Below are positions 41,536 through 51,895 of a stretch of DNA of 64,000 nucleotides, in pieces. The notes beneath the pieces were generated by a model. That model had not been told where the DNA came from. It did no database searches and saw nothing but the letters and a program-made list of their open reading frames with translations. The DNA lies in the NCBI RefSeq assembly GCF_037176765.1, contig NC_090025.1, positions 14,685,545-14,749,544 on the forward strand, given 5' to 3'. The DNA is from Anolis sagrei. Its lineage: Eukaryota; Chordata; Lepidosauria; Squamata; Anolidae. The first letter of the stretch is position 1. Every line of letters starts with the position of its first letter. A program made the position numbers and the translations under genes.

Positions 41536-42683
41536 AGAGGAGGGCCTGAGAAAAGACCCCAAATGCCACATCTGGGCCCCTGGGCCTGGGTTTGCCCATA
41601 CCTGCTCTATAACAAAGGCAGTGAATCATTGTGCTGTCAAAATAGGTCTTTATTTCAGATCGGTTTAATCCACTACACTACCCAGTTCTTAATTTGGATT
41701 TGTAACTGCTGATGTGGAATAGAGTCCTTACTTTGCCAATAATTGTTAATTAACATAAGATGGGGGAAATCATGACATTTAACTACTCTCATTAAAGCCT
41801 GTTATGCACAGATAATCTTCACAGAATCATGTTGAGAAAGTACCTTGGGAAAAGGTGAAGGAGGAGGCATTGCACACCCTGGTTATCCCTTTCCCATAAA
41901 CCCAAACATGGTGCAATGCATTCAGCTGGTCTCACCTTCTTTCCCTTTACTCATGATTGATCCAAGTGCAGGAAAGACATCCAACTGCAAATAACAAAAA
42001 GGAAAGAATGCAACATAACTGTATGAGAATGGAAAGAGAAAAGTTGGGATTGAAATTGAGTGATATATTGGCCAAGATTTTGAGCTATGGGCAGGGCTGG
42101 CAGAGTAAGACGGGTGCCTCAACTAGAAAATATTAGAGCAGGAACAACCCAAGTAGTTTCTCCTGATTTCCCCTGAGGTTTCCCCTCTTTTGGAGGACAA
42201 TTGGCCTCAGACATGATGCAGGATTCTGTCCCATTCAATGGTAGGCTAGACATCTAGGTTATTTCTGTACACAATTTTGTCTTTTGTATGAGATGACAAA
42301 ATATATTGGCCTACCTTTTGCTATTCTGCAATTGGATGTCACATTAGTCCATTAGACTAGCTTAGAAAACAACAGTTTTCCTGGTGACAATTCATCTGGG
42401 ATCATGATGCTGGACTATCTTGTGGGAGCTAATATTTTTCACGTATTTTGGTGTTCTCAACGGATCTGTGGAAGAGAAAATGGGATCTTCCCAGGTTGTT
42501 GTTGTTTTTTTTTGCCCTGACTTCCCAGCATCCAGCCAAAGTTCTGAAGCAAAAAGTGATGTAGTCATTGGATGTCATAGTATGAGTGCTGGTCTAGGAT
42601 TCTGGGAGGCAGGGATTCAGATTCCTTTTCAATCATGAAAACTCACTGGGCTATCATGTTCACATGGTCCTTCAGCCTTTAAA
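41536..42683. other. Single-copy intronic DNA
   Basis: No recognised gene or repeat. Confidence 0.4.
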
Positions 42684-43223
42684 GTGGTGGTTCCCAACCT
42701 TTTTTGACCAGGGACCACTTGACCAAGGACCACTTTGACCAGGGACCACTCTCTAACATTAGAACCAAAATGGTTACGAATCAGTTTTTGGTCAACTTTA
42801 GATACGGTTTGGTTATTTGGGGTGCTGATTCAGAAAATTGCATTTGATAGACCATATCAACTGTAGTTTCTGATACAGAACATATGCCATCCAGTAGTCG
42901 CCATCTGCTCATCCACAGAAAACCATATCTAATGGTTTTTGGTCAACTTTAGATTCGGTTTTGGTTATTTGGGGTGCTGATTCAGAAAATTGCATTTGAT
43001 AGACCATATCAACTGTAGTTTCTGATACAGAACATATGCCATCCAGTTGTCACCATCTGCTCCTCCACAGAAAACCATATCTAATGGTTTTTGGTCAATT
43101 TTAGATTCGGTTTTGGTTATTTGGGGTGCTGATTCAGAAAATTGCATTTGATAGACCACATCAACTCTAGTACCGCTTTGAGTCCCCTCAGGGGTGAGAA
43201 AAGCAGTATATAAATGCTGCAAA

Positions 43224-43254
<31 letters not shown>

Positions 43255-43619
43255 ATTTATGATACAGAACATATGCCATCCAGTAGTCGCCATGTGCTGA
43301 ACCACAGAAAACCATATCTAATAATCTAGAGCTGACATGGTCTATCCAATGCAATTTTCTGAATCAGCAACCCAAATAACCCCAGGAACAGGCCTAAAAA
43401 CGAAGACATCAAGGTGCCCCTGCTTCCAGGTGCCACATGGAATAGCTCCATTCAGGGGGGGGGGGGAGGGAGGAGGAGGAGGAAAAACAGCAGTCAGGAG
43501 GCTTGTTGGTGCACTTTTCATGGGTAGTCAGCCTCTCCCTTCCTCACACCCCATTGCTTCGGCACTATAAGAGGGTTTTGCGAGACCAGTCACTCTAGTT
43601 GCAATTGTGTAGTAACAGC
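42684..43619 (+). mobile_element. hAT (GACCAGGGACCAC family) with internal tandem triplication
   Basis: Left end GGTGGTTCCCAACCTTTTTTG. A unit of 151-152 bp starting at GGTCAAC recurs at 42790, 42941 and 43093. An L2-type tail with (AAAT)n (about 43172-43256) is inserted in the third. A G-rich run lies at 43448-43470. The right terminus is lost at a MITE. Confidence 0.85.
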
Positions 43620-43900
43620 TTAAGCGGCTGAGGGGGAAAAGGAAGGGACCTGAGGCTGTTAGGAATTGTGGGAGTCGAAGTCCAAAACACCTGGAGGGCC
43701 AAAGTTTGCCCATGCCTGGTCTAGGCAGAGATATTTCCCACCATGATTGTCTTGAGTGTAATGTGCAACTCCCAATGCATACACTGCTGAGCTTGCATAT
43801 GGCTCATAAATTGAGCCAGATACAAACTCAGCTGTTAGGAATTGTGGGAGTTGGTGTCCAAAACACTGGAGGGCCAATGTTTGCTCATGCCTCCCTTATA
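43620..43900. mobile_element. Two CAGGCATGGGCAAACTT MITE halves
   Basis: 43620-43720 (GCGGCTGAGGGGGAAAAGG .. TTTGCCCATGCCTGG) and 43833-43895 (GCTGTTAGGAATTGTGGGAG .. GCTCATGCC). Each is one arm. Confidence 0.75.
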
Positions 43901-44075
43901 CAATGACAACTCTCGTGATTATATAACTTTGAGCTATGGCAGTTAAGGGGATTGTCAAACTGCATTCATTCTACAGTATAGATGTACTCCCTGTGGTTGG
44001 TTCACCTTAATGTCCTCATAAATCAGAAATGATTTGAAGGCACACAACAACAACAAACTGGAGAAGTCATATGTG
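43901..44075. mobile_element. MITE-SINE composite, inverted partner of 33086-33300
   Basis: The inverse of the 33.1-kb composite: CTGCATTCATTCTACAG joined by GATGTACTCCCTGTG to the SINE piece (AAATCAGAAATGATTTGAAGG), ending AACAAACTGGAGAAGTC. Confidence 0.75.
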
Positions 44076-44642
44076 TCAGTTCCCCCAAATACAGATAGTC
44101 TGTTTGTTGAACATTAGAATCTGGATCTCTTGACTCCGACTATGTATGCATCATTGGTTAGTTGACTTTCCATTCCTTCCTTCCTTCCTTCCAAGCATAA
44201 AACCAGGAGCCTTTCCAAACCCAACAACCCTGCATTTTGTTTCTCTAGGATTGAAAAGCGGCAGCCGATGTGCCGCATAGCCAGTGGCCTTGACACTATT
44301 ATTAACAGCCTGGCAGGTGCCTTACAGAAGGGCCTCCTTCTGCCTCCTTGGGGAGACCAACTGCAGCTTGGCTTTCAGACCCTTCCTTTGTCTCCAAATC
44401 CCCAGGCGGCCTGGAGTCAAATCCTCCTGTCTTTGAGAATTCGTACTGATTATATCCTGCCAGACCGTGTGTCCATCTTTTTTAAAAAGCCATCCCTTTC
44501 CCTGTAAGAAATGACCAGCCTCTCTGACATTTCTGCAGTTCTCTTAAATGCCTTTGAAAAGATGCACCTCTGTAGAAACAATTTCTTTAAGATCATATTT
44601 TTGCCCTTAAAAGCATATATTCTCTTCTGACGTCCCCATGAA
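44076..44642. other. Single-copy; candidate conserved element 44245-44640
   Basis: AAAGCGGCAGCCGATGTGCC and the following 350 bp are not repetitive. The 79-aa ORF 44268-44507 has no signal of coding that I trust. Confidence 0.35.
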
Positions 44643-44812
44643 TTTCATAAGGTTTTCCTAGGCAAGGAATGCTCAGGTGTGGTTTTGCCTGTTCTTTCCT
44701 CTGAAATACAACCTACAGCACTTGATATTTGTTGGTGATCTCCCATTCAAGCACTAATCAGGGCTGACCCTGCTTAGCTTTTAAGATCAGATGGGATCAG
44801 TTAACCTTTATT
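44643..44812 (-). mobile_element. SINE with 5S-rRNA-like head
   Basis: CTACAGCACTTGATATTTG, GGTGATCTCCCATTCAAGC and GACCCTGCTTAGCTTTTAAG are antisense matches to the 5S rRNA segments CTAAGCAGGGTC, CTTGGATGGGAGACC and GGTGCTGTAGGC. The remaining left part (GGTTTTCCTAGGCAAGG) is the SINE body. A real 5S gene is ruled out by divergence and truncation. Confidence 0.75.
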
Positions 44813-45167
44813 TAAGTAGGTTTTAGTTTGTAAATCCCAAAACCCTGGCCACTCTTAGAATGAACTGTCCTAGAATCCCACTGATGGGAATCTGGAAACA
44901 GTAGCCCCAAAATGCAACTTTCCCAGACTTTTTGCTTATTCAGGCAGGCTTCTGAAACAGAAAAATTACACAATAGGCATTGTTTTAGTTGAATGGTTTG
45001 AAAGAACTACTGCTTTATTTATTTTATTTGTATCTTAACTGAATTATTTTAATAACTGTGACAAGTTCAGTTCAATCTTGATATTTAGCTGTTGTATGTT
45101 TTCAGTTGTCTTGCTTTCTATGTTGAGAGCTATTATGGGTCTCAATCCTGAGAAAAAGCAGGATGTG
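44813..45167. other. No gene recognised
   Basis: AT-rich, no recognised repeat. Confidence 0.4.
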
Positions 45168-45718
45168 TGTAATGTTCGTTTGTGGGATTAACAGAACTCA
45201 AAAACCACTGGACGAATTGACACCAAATTTGGACACAAGACACCTAATAACCCAATGTATGTCCCTCACTCAATAAAATTGATTTTGTCATTTGGGAGTT
45301 GTAGTTGCTGGGATTTATAGTTAACCTACAATCAAAGAGCATTCTGAACACCACCGACAATAGAATTGGACCAAAGTTGGCACAGAGTTCTCCCATGACC
45401 AACAGAAAATACTGGAAAGGTTTGATGGGCAGTGTCCTTTGGTTTTGGAGTTGTAGTTTACCTACATCCAGAGATCACTGTGGAATCAAACAATGATGGA
45501 TCTGGACCAAATACACGAATACTCAATATGCCCAAATGTGAACACTGGTAGAGTTTGGGGAAAATAGAATCTTGACATTTGGGAGTTGTAGTTGCTGGGA
45601 TTTATAGTTCACCTCCAATCACAGAGTATTCTGAATCCCACCAACAATAGAATTGGGCCAAACCTCCCACACAGAACCCCCATGTGGGCCACAGCAATGT
45701 GTGGCAGGGGACGGCTAG
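45168..45718 (+). mobile_element. Non-autonomous Helitron, 5'-shortened
   Basis: TGTAATGTTCGTTTGTGGGA and the shared core lead to the 3' hairpin GCCAC..GTGGC and GGGGACGGCTAG (45718), followed by T. It is collinear with the 7125-8493 copy without CR1. The TCTATATAAAT start is missing. Confidence 0.88.
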
Positions 45719-45730
45719 TGTGTGTGTGTA

Positions 45731-45769
<39 letters not shown>

Positions 45770-45800
45770 CCATATCCACACACACACACACACACACAGT
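45719..45800. repeat. (TG)n(TA)n(CA)n self-complementary microsatellite
   Basis: About 35 bp of TG, 14 bp of TA and 20 bp of CA form one potential hairpin or cruciform, starting exactly at the Helitron 3' end. Confidence 0.95.
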
Positions 45801-45844
45801 CATAATTATCACCGTGATCAGCAGCATTCTCTCCATGGTGACAT

Positions 45845-46480
45845 GAGGTCCATCTACACCACTGGTTCCAACTTTTTTTTTTTAACCAGGAACTACGTTG
45901 ACTAGGAACCACTTTGATCAGGGACCACTCCAATATTAGTACCAAAAGGGTTACGATTCAGTTTTTAGTCAGGTTTAGATTCAGTTTGGTTATTTGGGGT
46001 ACTGACTCAGAAAACTGCATTGGATAGACTACATCAGCTGTAGTTTCTGATACAAAACATATGCCAGTAGTTGCTATCAGCTTGCCCACAGAAAACAATA
46101 TATAATAATCTAGAGCTGATATGGTAATATTAATCTTTTGTGGGCAGCCAACCTCTCCTCTTCCAAAATCCCTGTTGCCTCGACACTATAAGAGAGTTTC
46201 ACGAGACTAGTCGCTCTCTTTGCTACGTGTTTTCAAAGTAATGGTGTAGTAATGGTGAGGCTGCAGATGATATTTTTGTTCTTGTGGACCACTGCTGGTT
46301 CTTGCGGACCATTATAGAATTAATGCAATTTGACTTTGTTTGAACTGCCATGGGGGTTCTAATCTTGCAAGGTCATTAGCTTACTAAACTACAAATCCCA
46401 TGATTCCATCCCATTGAGTCATGGCAGTTCAAGTGGTGTCGAGCTGCATTAAATCTGTAGTGTAGATGTACCTCAGTATC
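45845..46480. mobile_element. MITE (AATTAATGCAGTTTGACACC family) split by hAT
   Basis: GGTCCATCTACACC at 45848 and ATAGAATTAATGCAATTTGAC .. TAGTGTAGATGTACC at 46316-46475 are the two sides of one MITE. The hAT 45860-46313 lies between. Confidence 0.75.
45860..46313 (+). mobile_element. Non-autonomous hAT (GACCAGGGACCAC family)
   Basis: Left end CACTGGTTCCAAC, body as in the copy at 19466 (TATAAGAGAGTTTCACGAGA), right side TGGACCACTGCTGG; termini are worn. Confidence 0.8.
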
Positions 46481-46863
46481 TTTTTAAGCAGTTATTGTTA
46501 TTAGAGCTGTTGGTTTTCAGGATCTGGATTCGGATTCTGACATTTTCTTGCTTACTAGAATATGTCCCAAAAGATGACAACAGAAACATGGATTGGGGAA
46601 GAAGAAAAAAAGAAACGTTGAAACATCACTGGTTTCTCTGGCTGATGGATGAGTCCAATTTAGGCTCCTGATTAGCATACTAAGTGGTCCTCTGGTTGAT
46701 AGCAGAGCCAGAGATAACTTCCCTTTCAGCTTTTGCAATCCCAGAGTTGATAAATGTATCCGGAACAGGACTACTTTGAGCAAAATGTAATGCTATTGGG
46801 AAAGGTGGTCTCTCTGTCTGTCTCTTGAAATTTGCTCCAAAATGTGACAAGGGTGGTTTTAAT
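46481..46863. other. No gene recognised
   Basis: Small ORFs without domains. Confidence 0.4.
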
Positions 46864-46873
46864 TTGGAAATTG

Positions 46874-47150
46874 GAGCCCCCGGTGGCACAGTGGGTTAAA
46901 CCCCTGTGCCACCAGAACTGAAGACCGACAGGTTGCAGGTTCAAATCCGGGTAGAGGCGGATGAGCTCCCTCTATCAGCTCCAGCTCCCCATGCAGGGAC
47001 ATGAGAGAAGCCTCCCACAAGGATGATAAAAACATCAAATCATCTGGGCGTCCCCTGGGCAACGTTCTTGCAGACGGCCAATTCTCTCACACCAGAAGCG
47101 ACTTGCAGTTTCTCAAGTCGCTCCTGACACGACAAAAATAAATAAATAAA
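46874..47150 (+). mobile_element. tRNA-derived SINE (CTCCTGACACGACAAAA tail), complete with TSD
   Basis: TSD TTGGAAATTG (46864-46873, 47151-47160). A box GTGGCACAGTGGGTTAAACC, B box GGTTCAAATCC, full body, tail CTCCTGACACGAC then (AAAT)n. The best copy of the family in the window. Confidence 0.95.
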
Positions 47151-47384
47151 TTGGAAATTGTTGGAAGATCTAGATTTAAGTGTATGTATTGGCTGAGCTT
47201 TGAAAAGTTAGTTTGTATACTTCAAGTCCCCTGAAACCCCCAGCCAACATGGCCATTGGCATTGCTCATTGGGCATTTCTGGGAGTTGCACTCTTTAAGA
47301 AGTAACTTTTTCAAGCCCTGAAATGCAACGCCTGAAAATATGTGATATCTATTCTAACTTGCACTCCTTAGTGTTATATTGCTG

Positions 47385-47625
47385 TGTTCCTTCCAATTGT
47401 TTCTGACTTAGGGCAACCATAAGGTGAACATATAACAGAGTTTTCATGGCAAGGCTCGTTCAAAAGGGGATTTATTTTTTTCCTTCTTGTGAGACTGGGA
47501 AACTGTGACTTGCCCAAGGTCACCCAGTTGGTTTCCATGGTCAAGCAGGGATTTGAACTATGGTCTCCAGAGGTCTTTCCAGTGTTCAGGCTACTTTGCC
47601 ATCCTGGCTCTCCCTTGTGGTTACA
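47385..47625 (-). mobile_element. tRNA-SINE (GAGAGCCA..GTGTAGTG type), antisense
   Basis: CTGACTTAGGGCAACCATAAG, TGACTTGCCCAAGGTCACCC and GGATTTGAACTATGGTCTCC (inverse of the B-box region), ending CATCCTGGCTCTC. Confidence 0.8.
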
Positions 47626-48255
47626 TTGCACTAACTTTATAACAGAGCTGAATTACATGTGGAAGTATATTGTTTTTATGGCCAAATAGATTTCTTGCCC
47701 TAAGGCTACTGTCTGGAGAACAGAGAACTCCCAAGGAACACAGAGGCTGTCCATTATTCTCATACCGGGATTAAACTATAAAGGGCCTTTCTTTTCTCCT
47801 TTTCTCTCTTGCTGGAATTTTAAAGTCACTTTTCTCGTGCCTTGGAACAATGTGATCCTGAATTTAAAAGCGTTCAAAATAAAGCATAATCTGTTTAGGA
47901 ACATACATAAACATTCGGCAGTTTAAATAGCAATCCAATTCTGAATATTACAGGCATTCCCCTAGTTACAAACATCTGACTTACAAATGGTTCCTTGTTA
48001 AGAACTGGGGGGAGACAATGGGAAGTGAGAGAAATCTACCCCTTGGGAGTGAAATCCACTCCTGAAAGATTTATCATGTGGAAAAGGTGTCTCCACTGAA
48101 GCTCTATCACCAATCCTTGTTTCCACAACAAGCTAAATTTTTCAAAATCCAGTGATCACAGGGACAGAACGTGAAGTGTGTAATCTTCTGAACTGGGGCA
48201 CAGACAGCAAAACAAACATTGCATAGTATTAATCCTTCCCTATGCCACCCAAATC
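47626..48255. other. Single-copy; candidate conserved element about 47755-47950
   Basis: 47755-47950 (CCGGGATTAAACTATAAAGG and onward) is AT-rich, non-repetitive and looks well preserved. Not coding. Confidence 0.4.
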
Positions 48256-48340
48256 CTATATATACAGAACATATACAGAACATATACAGAACATATACAG
48301 AACCTATCTACCTATCTACCTACCTATCTATTTATCTATA
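48256..48340. repeat. (ACAGAACATAT)n and (CTAT)n tandem repeats
   Basis: Four 11-bp units at 48262-48305 pass into CTAT/CTAC units to about 48340. Confidence 0.9.
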
Positions 48341-48344
48341 AATG

Positions 48345-48942
48345 CTCTGTGCATACGAGTACCTTAAAAACAAAAGAACCAATGAATGAAATCACACCAA
48401 ATTTGGCAACAAAACGTCTCACAACACAAGGAGTGACCATCACTCAAAAAATTATGATTTCATCATTTGGGAATTGTAGTTGCTGGGATTTATCGTTACC
48501 TATAATCAAGGAGCATTGGAATTGAACCAAACTTGGTACACAGAACTCCTATGACCAACAGAAAATACTGAAAGGGTTTGGTGGGCATTGACCTTGAGTT
48601 TTGGAATTGTAGTTCACCTCCATCCAGAGAGCACTGTGGACTCAAACAATGATGGATCTGGACCAAACTTGACAGGAATACTCAATATGCCCAAATGTGA
48701 ACACAGATGGAGTTTGGGGGAAATAGACCTTGACATTTAGGAGTTGTAGTTACTAGGATGTATAGTTCGCCTACAATATAGCATTCTGAACCCCACCAAC
48801 AATGGAATTGGGCCAAACATCCCACACAGAACCTCCATGACCAACAGAAAATACTGTGTTTTCCGGTGGTCTTGGGTGACCCTTCTGACAACCACCTGGT
48901 GACCCCCTCCCCAGGTCTTGACTTTCCAGGTTCAGAAATGCT
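48345..48942 (-). mobile_element. Helitron-like left part joined to SPIN-type hAT right end
   Basis: The left side (ACCAAATTTGGCAACAAAAC, GTGACCATCACTCAAAAA) is of the Helitron type seen at 7925 and 45168. The core follows. The right side ends like SPIN-type copies (GTCTTGGGTGACCC .. CCAGGTTCAGAAATGCTG), not with a Helitron hairpin. Confidence 0.7.
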
Positions 48943-49022
48943 GCCTTAAGGCGAGCCAGTCCCACTCCCTTCACCAGGGCAAGAAAACATAATCAAAGCC
49001 CTCCTGACAAAGAGCCATCCAG
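48943..49022 (-). mobile_element. CR1 3' fragment
   Basis: AAAGCCCTCCTGACAAAGAG and CCATCCAGCC; short and old. Confidence 0.65.
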
Positions 49023-49199
49023 CCATTTACAAACACACACACCCATATGTATATGACAGATGCAGTATCAAAGATTTGAAAGGGACCTCTAAAGAAGGGC
49101 AATGATATGTTGCATGTTCCAGGGTGGGCAAACCAGACAATCTCCACATCAACACTGACAAAGAAACAGCAAGAAATACTGTTTACCAACAAACATAAA

Positions 49200-49293
49200 G
49201 ACATTACATATATTAGAAACCAACATTTTTTCTTTACTTTATTTTCCAGATCACCAGACTGGGCCACAGCAATGTGTGGCAGTGGACTGCTAG
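49200..49293 (+). mobile_element. Helitron 3' end
   Basis: Hairpin GCCAC..GTGGC, then AGTGGACTGCTAG (49293) and flanking T. Only the terminal ~90 bp can be assigned. Confidence 0.75.
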
Positions 49294-49295
<2 letters not shown>

Positions 49296-49336
<41 letters not shown>

Positions 49337-49362
49337 AGGGAGGGAGATCGGGGGGGGGGGGC
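49296..49362. repeat. (AG)n, (GGGA)n and G-run
   Basis: About 17 AG units, GGGAGGGAGGGAGGGAG, and a 10-G run; purine-only for over 60 bp, with G4-forming potential. It starts right after the Helitron end. Confidence 0.95.
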
Positions 49363-49462
49363 TGGGGAGACCTGTAGTTTTTTTTTGATATTCTGGGTCA
49401 TATGGCTGTGTGGAAGGGCCCTGAGTGGGAAAAGGAGGAATATGTTTAGTGGAGGATTCTAA

Positions 49463-49595
49463 GGGCCCTTCCACACAGCCCTATATCCCAGAATATCAAG
49501 GCAGAAAATCCCACAATATCTGATTTGAACTGGGGATTTTAATGTGGGATTTTCTGCCTTGATGCTCTGGGATATAGGGCTGTGTGGAAGGGCCC
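49463..49595. mobile_element. Palindromic PIF/Harbinger-like MITE with TAA TSD
   Basis: GGGCCCTTCCACACAGCCC and GGGCTGTGTGGAAGGGCCC are perfect 19-bp inverted termini, flanked by TAA on both sides (49460-49462, 49596-49598). A partial antisense copy lies at about 49385-49425. Confidence 0.88.
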
Positions 49596-49598
49596 TAA

Positions 49599-50649
49599 GA
49601 AATTGTTGCCCTAAGGTCTTTGTTAGCCTCAAGCAAGTTCCAGCAGTTTCCCCATAATGAGGAAGAACAGTTGTCCCAGGAAGTAGTATTTATTTTGACA
49701 AAAAGCATGATCTACTGTGGCATATGGCTATGCTAAAACCTTCTTTGCCAAAGTGGATGGTTTCCCTGCTATTTGTTGCTTTGACTCAAGCCTCAAAGGT
49801 GATGTGTGTATTGCTATCCAGTGGATTACGTGTCTATTACTAATCAGTGGATTCCAAATTCAGGCCCTTCCGGTTGTCTACTTGAGTCTTCCTGACATCA
49901 AGGTAAAGGTAGGAGCAGTGCTGTTACAGCAAATGGGCTATTTTGTCCCACGGTCCATTAAGCCTTTATTTTTGGTGGATTTTTTTTACAGCGCTACCTA
50001 ATTTAACAAGTTGGTTTTATGTCTGTCTAACACAATTTCCCTTTTGGTCTTTCAGGTGCATGCGTCTATAGAGGCTCATCTTTTGAGGTAGGTCAGATTT
50101 CACATTATTTGTTACTTGCTGTGCCAGCCCTGAATTAGTTTTCATTTTATTGGGTGGATGAAGCTTTGCCCTTGAAGCAGTTTCCAGTCTCCTCGGAATG
50201 AAAATGAAGGATTTGAATCATGGAGGGTCTGGAGGGGTCTTTGCTCTCTTGCCTTTTGTGAGCTGTTCTTTTCAAAGAAGATGACAGCGGTGTCAACGAA
50301 TGGCACCTGTGCCAATGTGGCTCTCAATCCATTTGGGGTTTAAGTAAGAACTTTGAAGATACTATCCAAAGGGCTAAAACCTGTTTTGCAAATAAGATTT
50401 ATTTTGAACTACTCTAAGCTGGACTTAGCTTTTGATGAATGAACAGCAATCCCCGTACCATGTACATCCCAGCATGTACTCGTCCTCTTGATGCACTTTT
50501 CCTTATTCCTAGCGAGTAATCTAGCCCCATAGCTTGTCCCTCCTGTACCTCCCATCAGATGAATTGCTCCAGTTTCCTATCCCACCCTATGTCCCCTGTT
50601 TTTATCTGTGCATCTGGCCTAGCCTATCCTGATTTACTCCTTGTCTGTA
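49599..50649. other. Single-copy intronic DNA
   Basis: A splice-flanked segment at 50056-50087 (TTTCAG .. GAGGTAGG) was considered as an exon and not accepted. No repeat recognised. Confidence 0.4.
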
Positions 50650-51670
50650 ATTGTTATTACACTTTACTTAGGCGATCCCTCGTAGTCTAAGGATGATGGT
50701 CCTCCAAGTTCGGTGTCCTGGGGGTGGGTTCATAGGTGGCTGTGGAGCCCTATTCTTGACCTGCATCTTCTCCCACAGTGAGGGCATTGGTTTCCAGGTG
50801 GGAGGTGGCCTTGGTCGGGGTTGGCTTGATGCGCCTTCTTCTTGGCACGTTTCCCTCTTTCACCCTCCATTTGTGCCTCTTCAAATTCTGCAGCACTGCT
50901 GGTCACAACTGACCTCCAGCTGGAGCGGTCAAGGGCCAGGGCTTCCCAGTTCTCACAGTCTATGCCAGAGTTTTTAAGGTTGGCTTTGAGCCCATCTTTA
51001 AATCTCTTTTCCTGTCCACCAATATTCCGTTTTCCATTCTTGAGTTCGGAATAGAGCAGATGCTTTGGGAGATGGTGGTTGGGCATCCGGACAACATGGC
51101 TGGTCCAGCGGAGTTGATGGCAGAGGACCATTGCTTCGATGCTGGTGGTCTTTGCTTCTTCCAGCCTGTCCGCCTGTCTTCCCAAGAGATTGGCAGGATT
51201 TTCCGTAGGCAGCACTGATGGAATCGTTCCAGGAGTTGCATGTGAAGCCTGTAGACAGTCCATGTTTCGCAGACATATAGCAGGGTTGGGAGGACAATAG
51301 CTTTATAGACAAGCACCTTGGTATCCCTACGGATGTCCTGGTCCTCAAACACTCTCTGCTTCATTCGGAAAAATGCTGCACTAGCAGAGCTCAGGCGGTG
51401 TTGTATTTCGGTGTCGATGTTGACTTTGGTGGAGATGTGGCTGTCAAGGTAGCGGAAATGATCAACATTTTCTAATGTTACACCATTAAGCTGTATCTCT
51501 GGCATTGGAGAGGGGTTGACTGGTGACTGCTGGACAGCACTTTGGTTTTCTCGATGTTCAATAACAGGCCGAGCTTCTCGTATGCTTCTGAAAAGGTGTT
51601 TAGAGTGGCTTGTAGATCTTCTTCTGAATGCGCACAGATGACGTCATTAGCATACTGGAGTTCTATAACA
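50650..51670 (-). mobile_element. Non-LTR LINE 3' third with a C2H2 finger, longest copy
   Basis: On the minus strand, 50960-51505 reads MPEIQLNGVTLENVDHFRYLDSHIS, then TEIQHRLSSASAAFFRMKQRVFEDQDI, then KAIVLPTLLYVCETWTVYRLHMQLLERFHQCCLRKIL. A second frame (50730-51263) continues with SIEAMVLCHQLRWTSHVVRMPNHHLPKHLLYSEL, SSWRSVVTSSAAEFEEAQ and CPHCGRRCRSRIGLHSHL. The order is: post-RT domain, basic linker, C-terminal finger. The RT catalytic box is upstream of the truncation. The frame is broken at least once. It is the parent-type sequence for 24847 and 25381. Confidence 0.85.
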
Positions 51671-51679
51671 GATGTTACC

Positions 51680-51895
51680 TGATGTTATATCCCACTGTGT
51701 TAATTCTCCTTTATTGTTTTTATGTTATTGTCTTTTATTGTGGTACATTATTTTAATTTTAATTCTATTATTTTGCTGTATGTATTTCATTTGTTTATTG
51801 TTTTTGTCAGGCTTGGCCTCATGTTAGCCACCCCGAGTCCCTGAGTGGAGATGGTGGCAGGGTATAAATAAATTTTAATAATTATTATAATAAAT
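51680..51895 (+). mobile_element. L2-type 3' UTR and tail
   Basis: A TTTATTG-rich 3' UTR, GCCACCCCGAGTCCCTGAG, GGCAGGGTATAAATAAAT and (ATT)n-like tail. Confidence 0.8.

Noticed and set aside
41251-41629. Overlapping 106- and 119-aa ORFs on the minus strand
   Set aside because: Shadows of the polypurine tract; no complexity outside S, F, L and P.
44711-44806. A 5S rRNA gene
   Set aside because: Only diverged blocks match, antisense and joined to SINE body; treated as a SINE.
50056-50087. Splice-flanked segment (TTTCAG..GAGGTAGG) as an exon
   Set aside because: 32 nt; its frame after either candidate upstream exon gives no sequence like nephronectin or any domain. Chance splice-like sites are expected.
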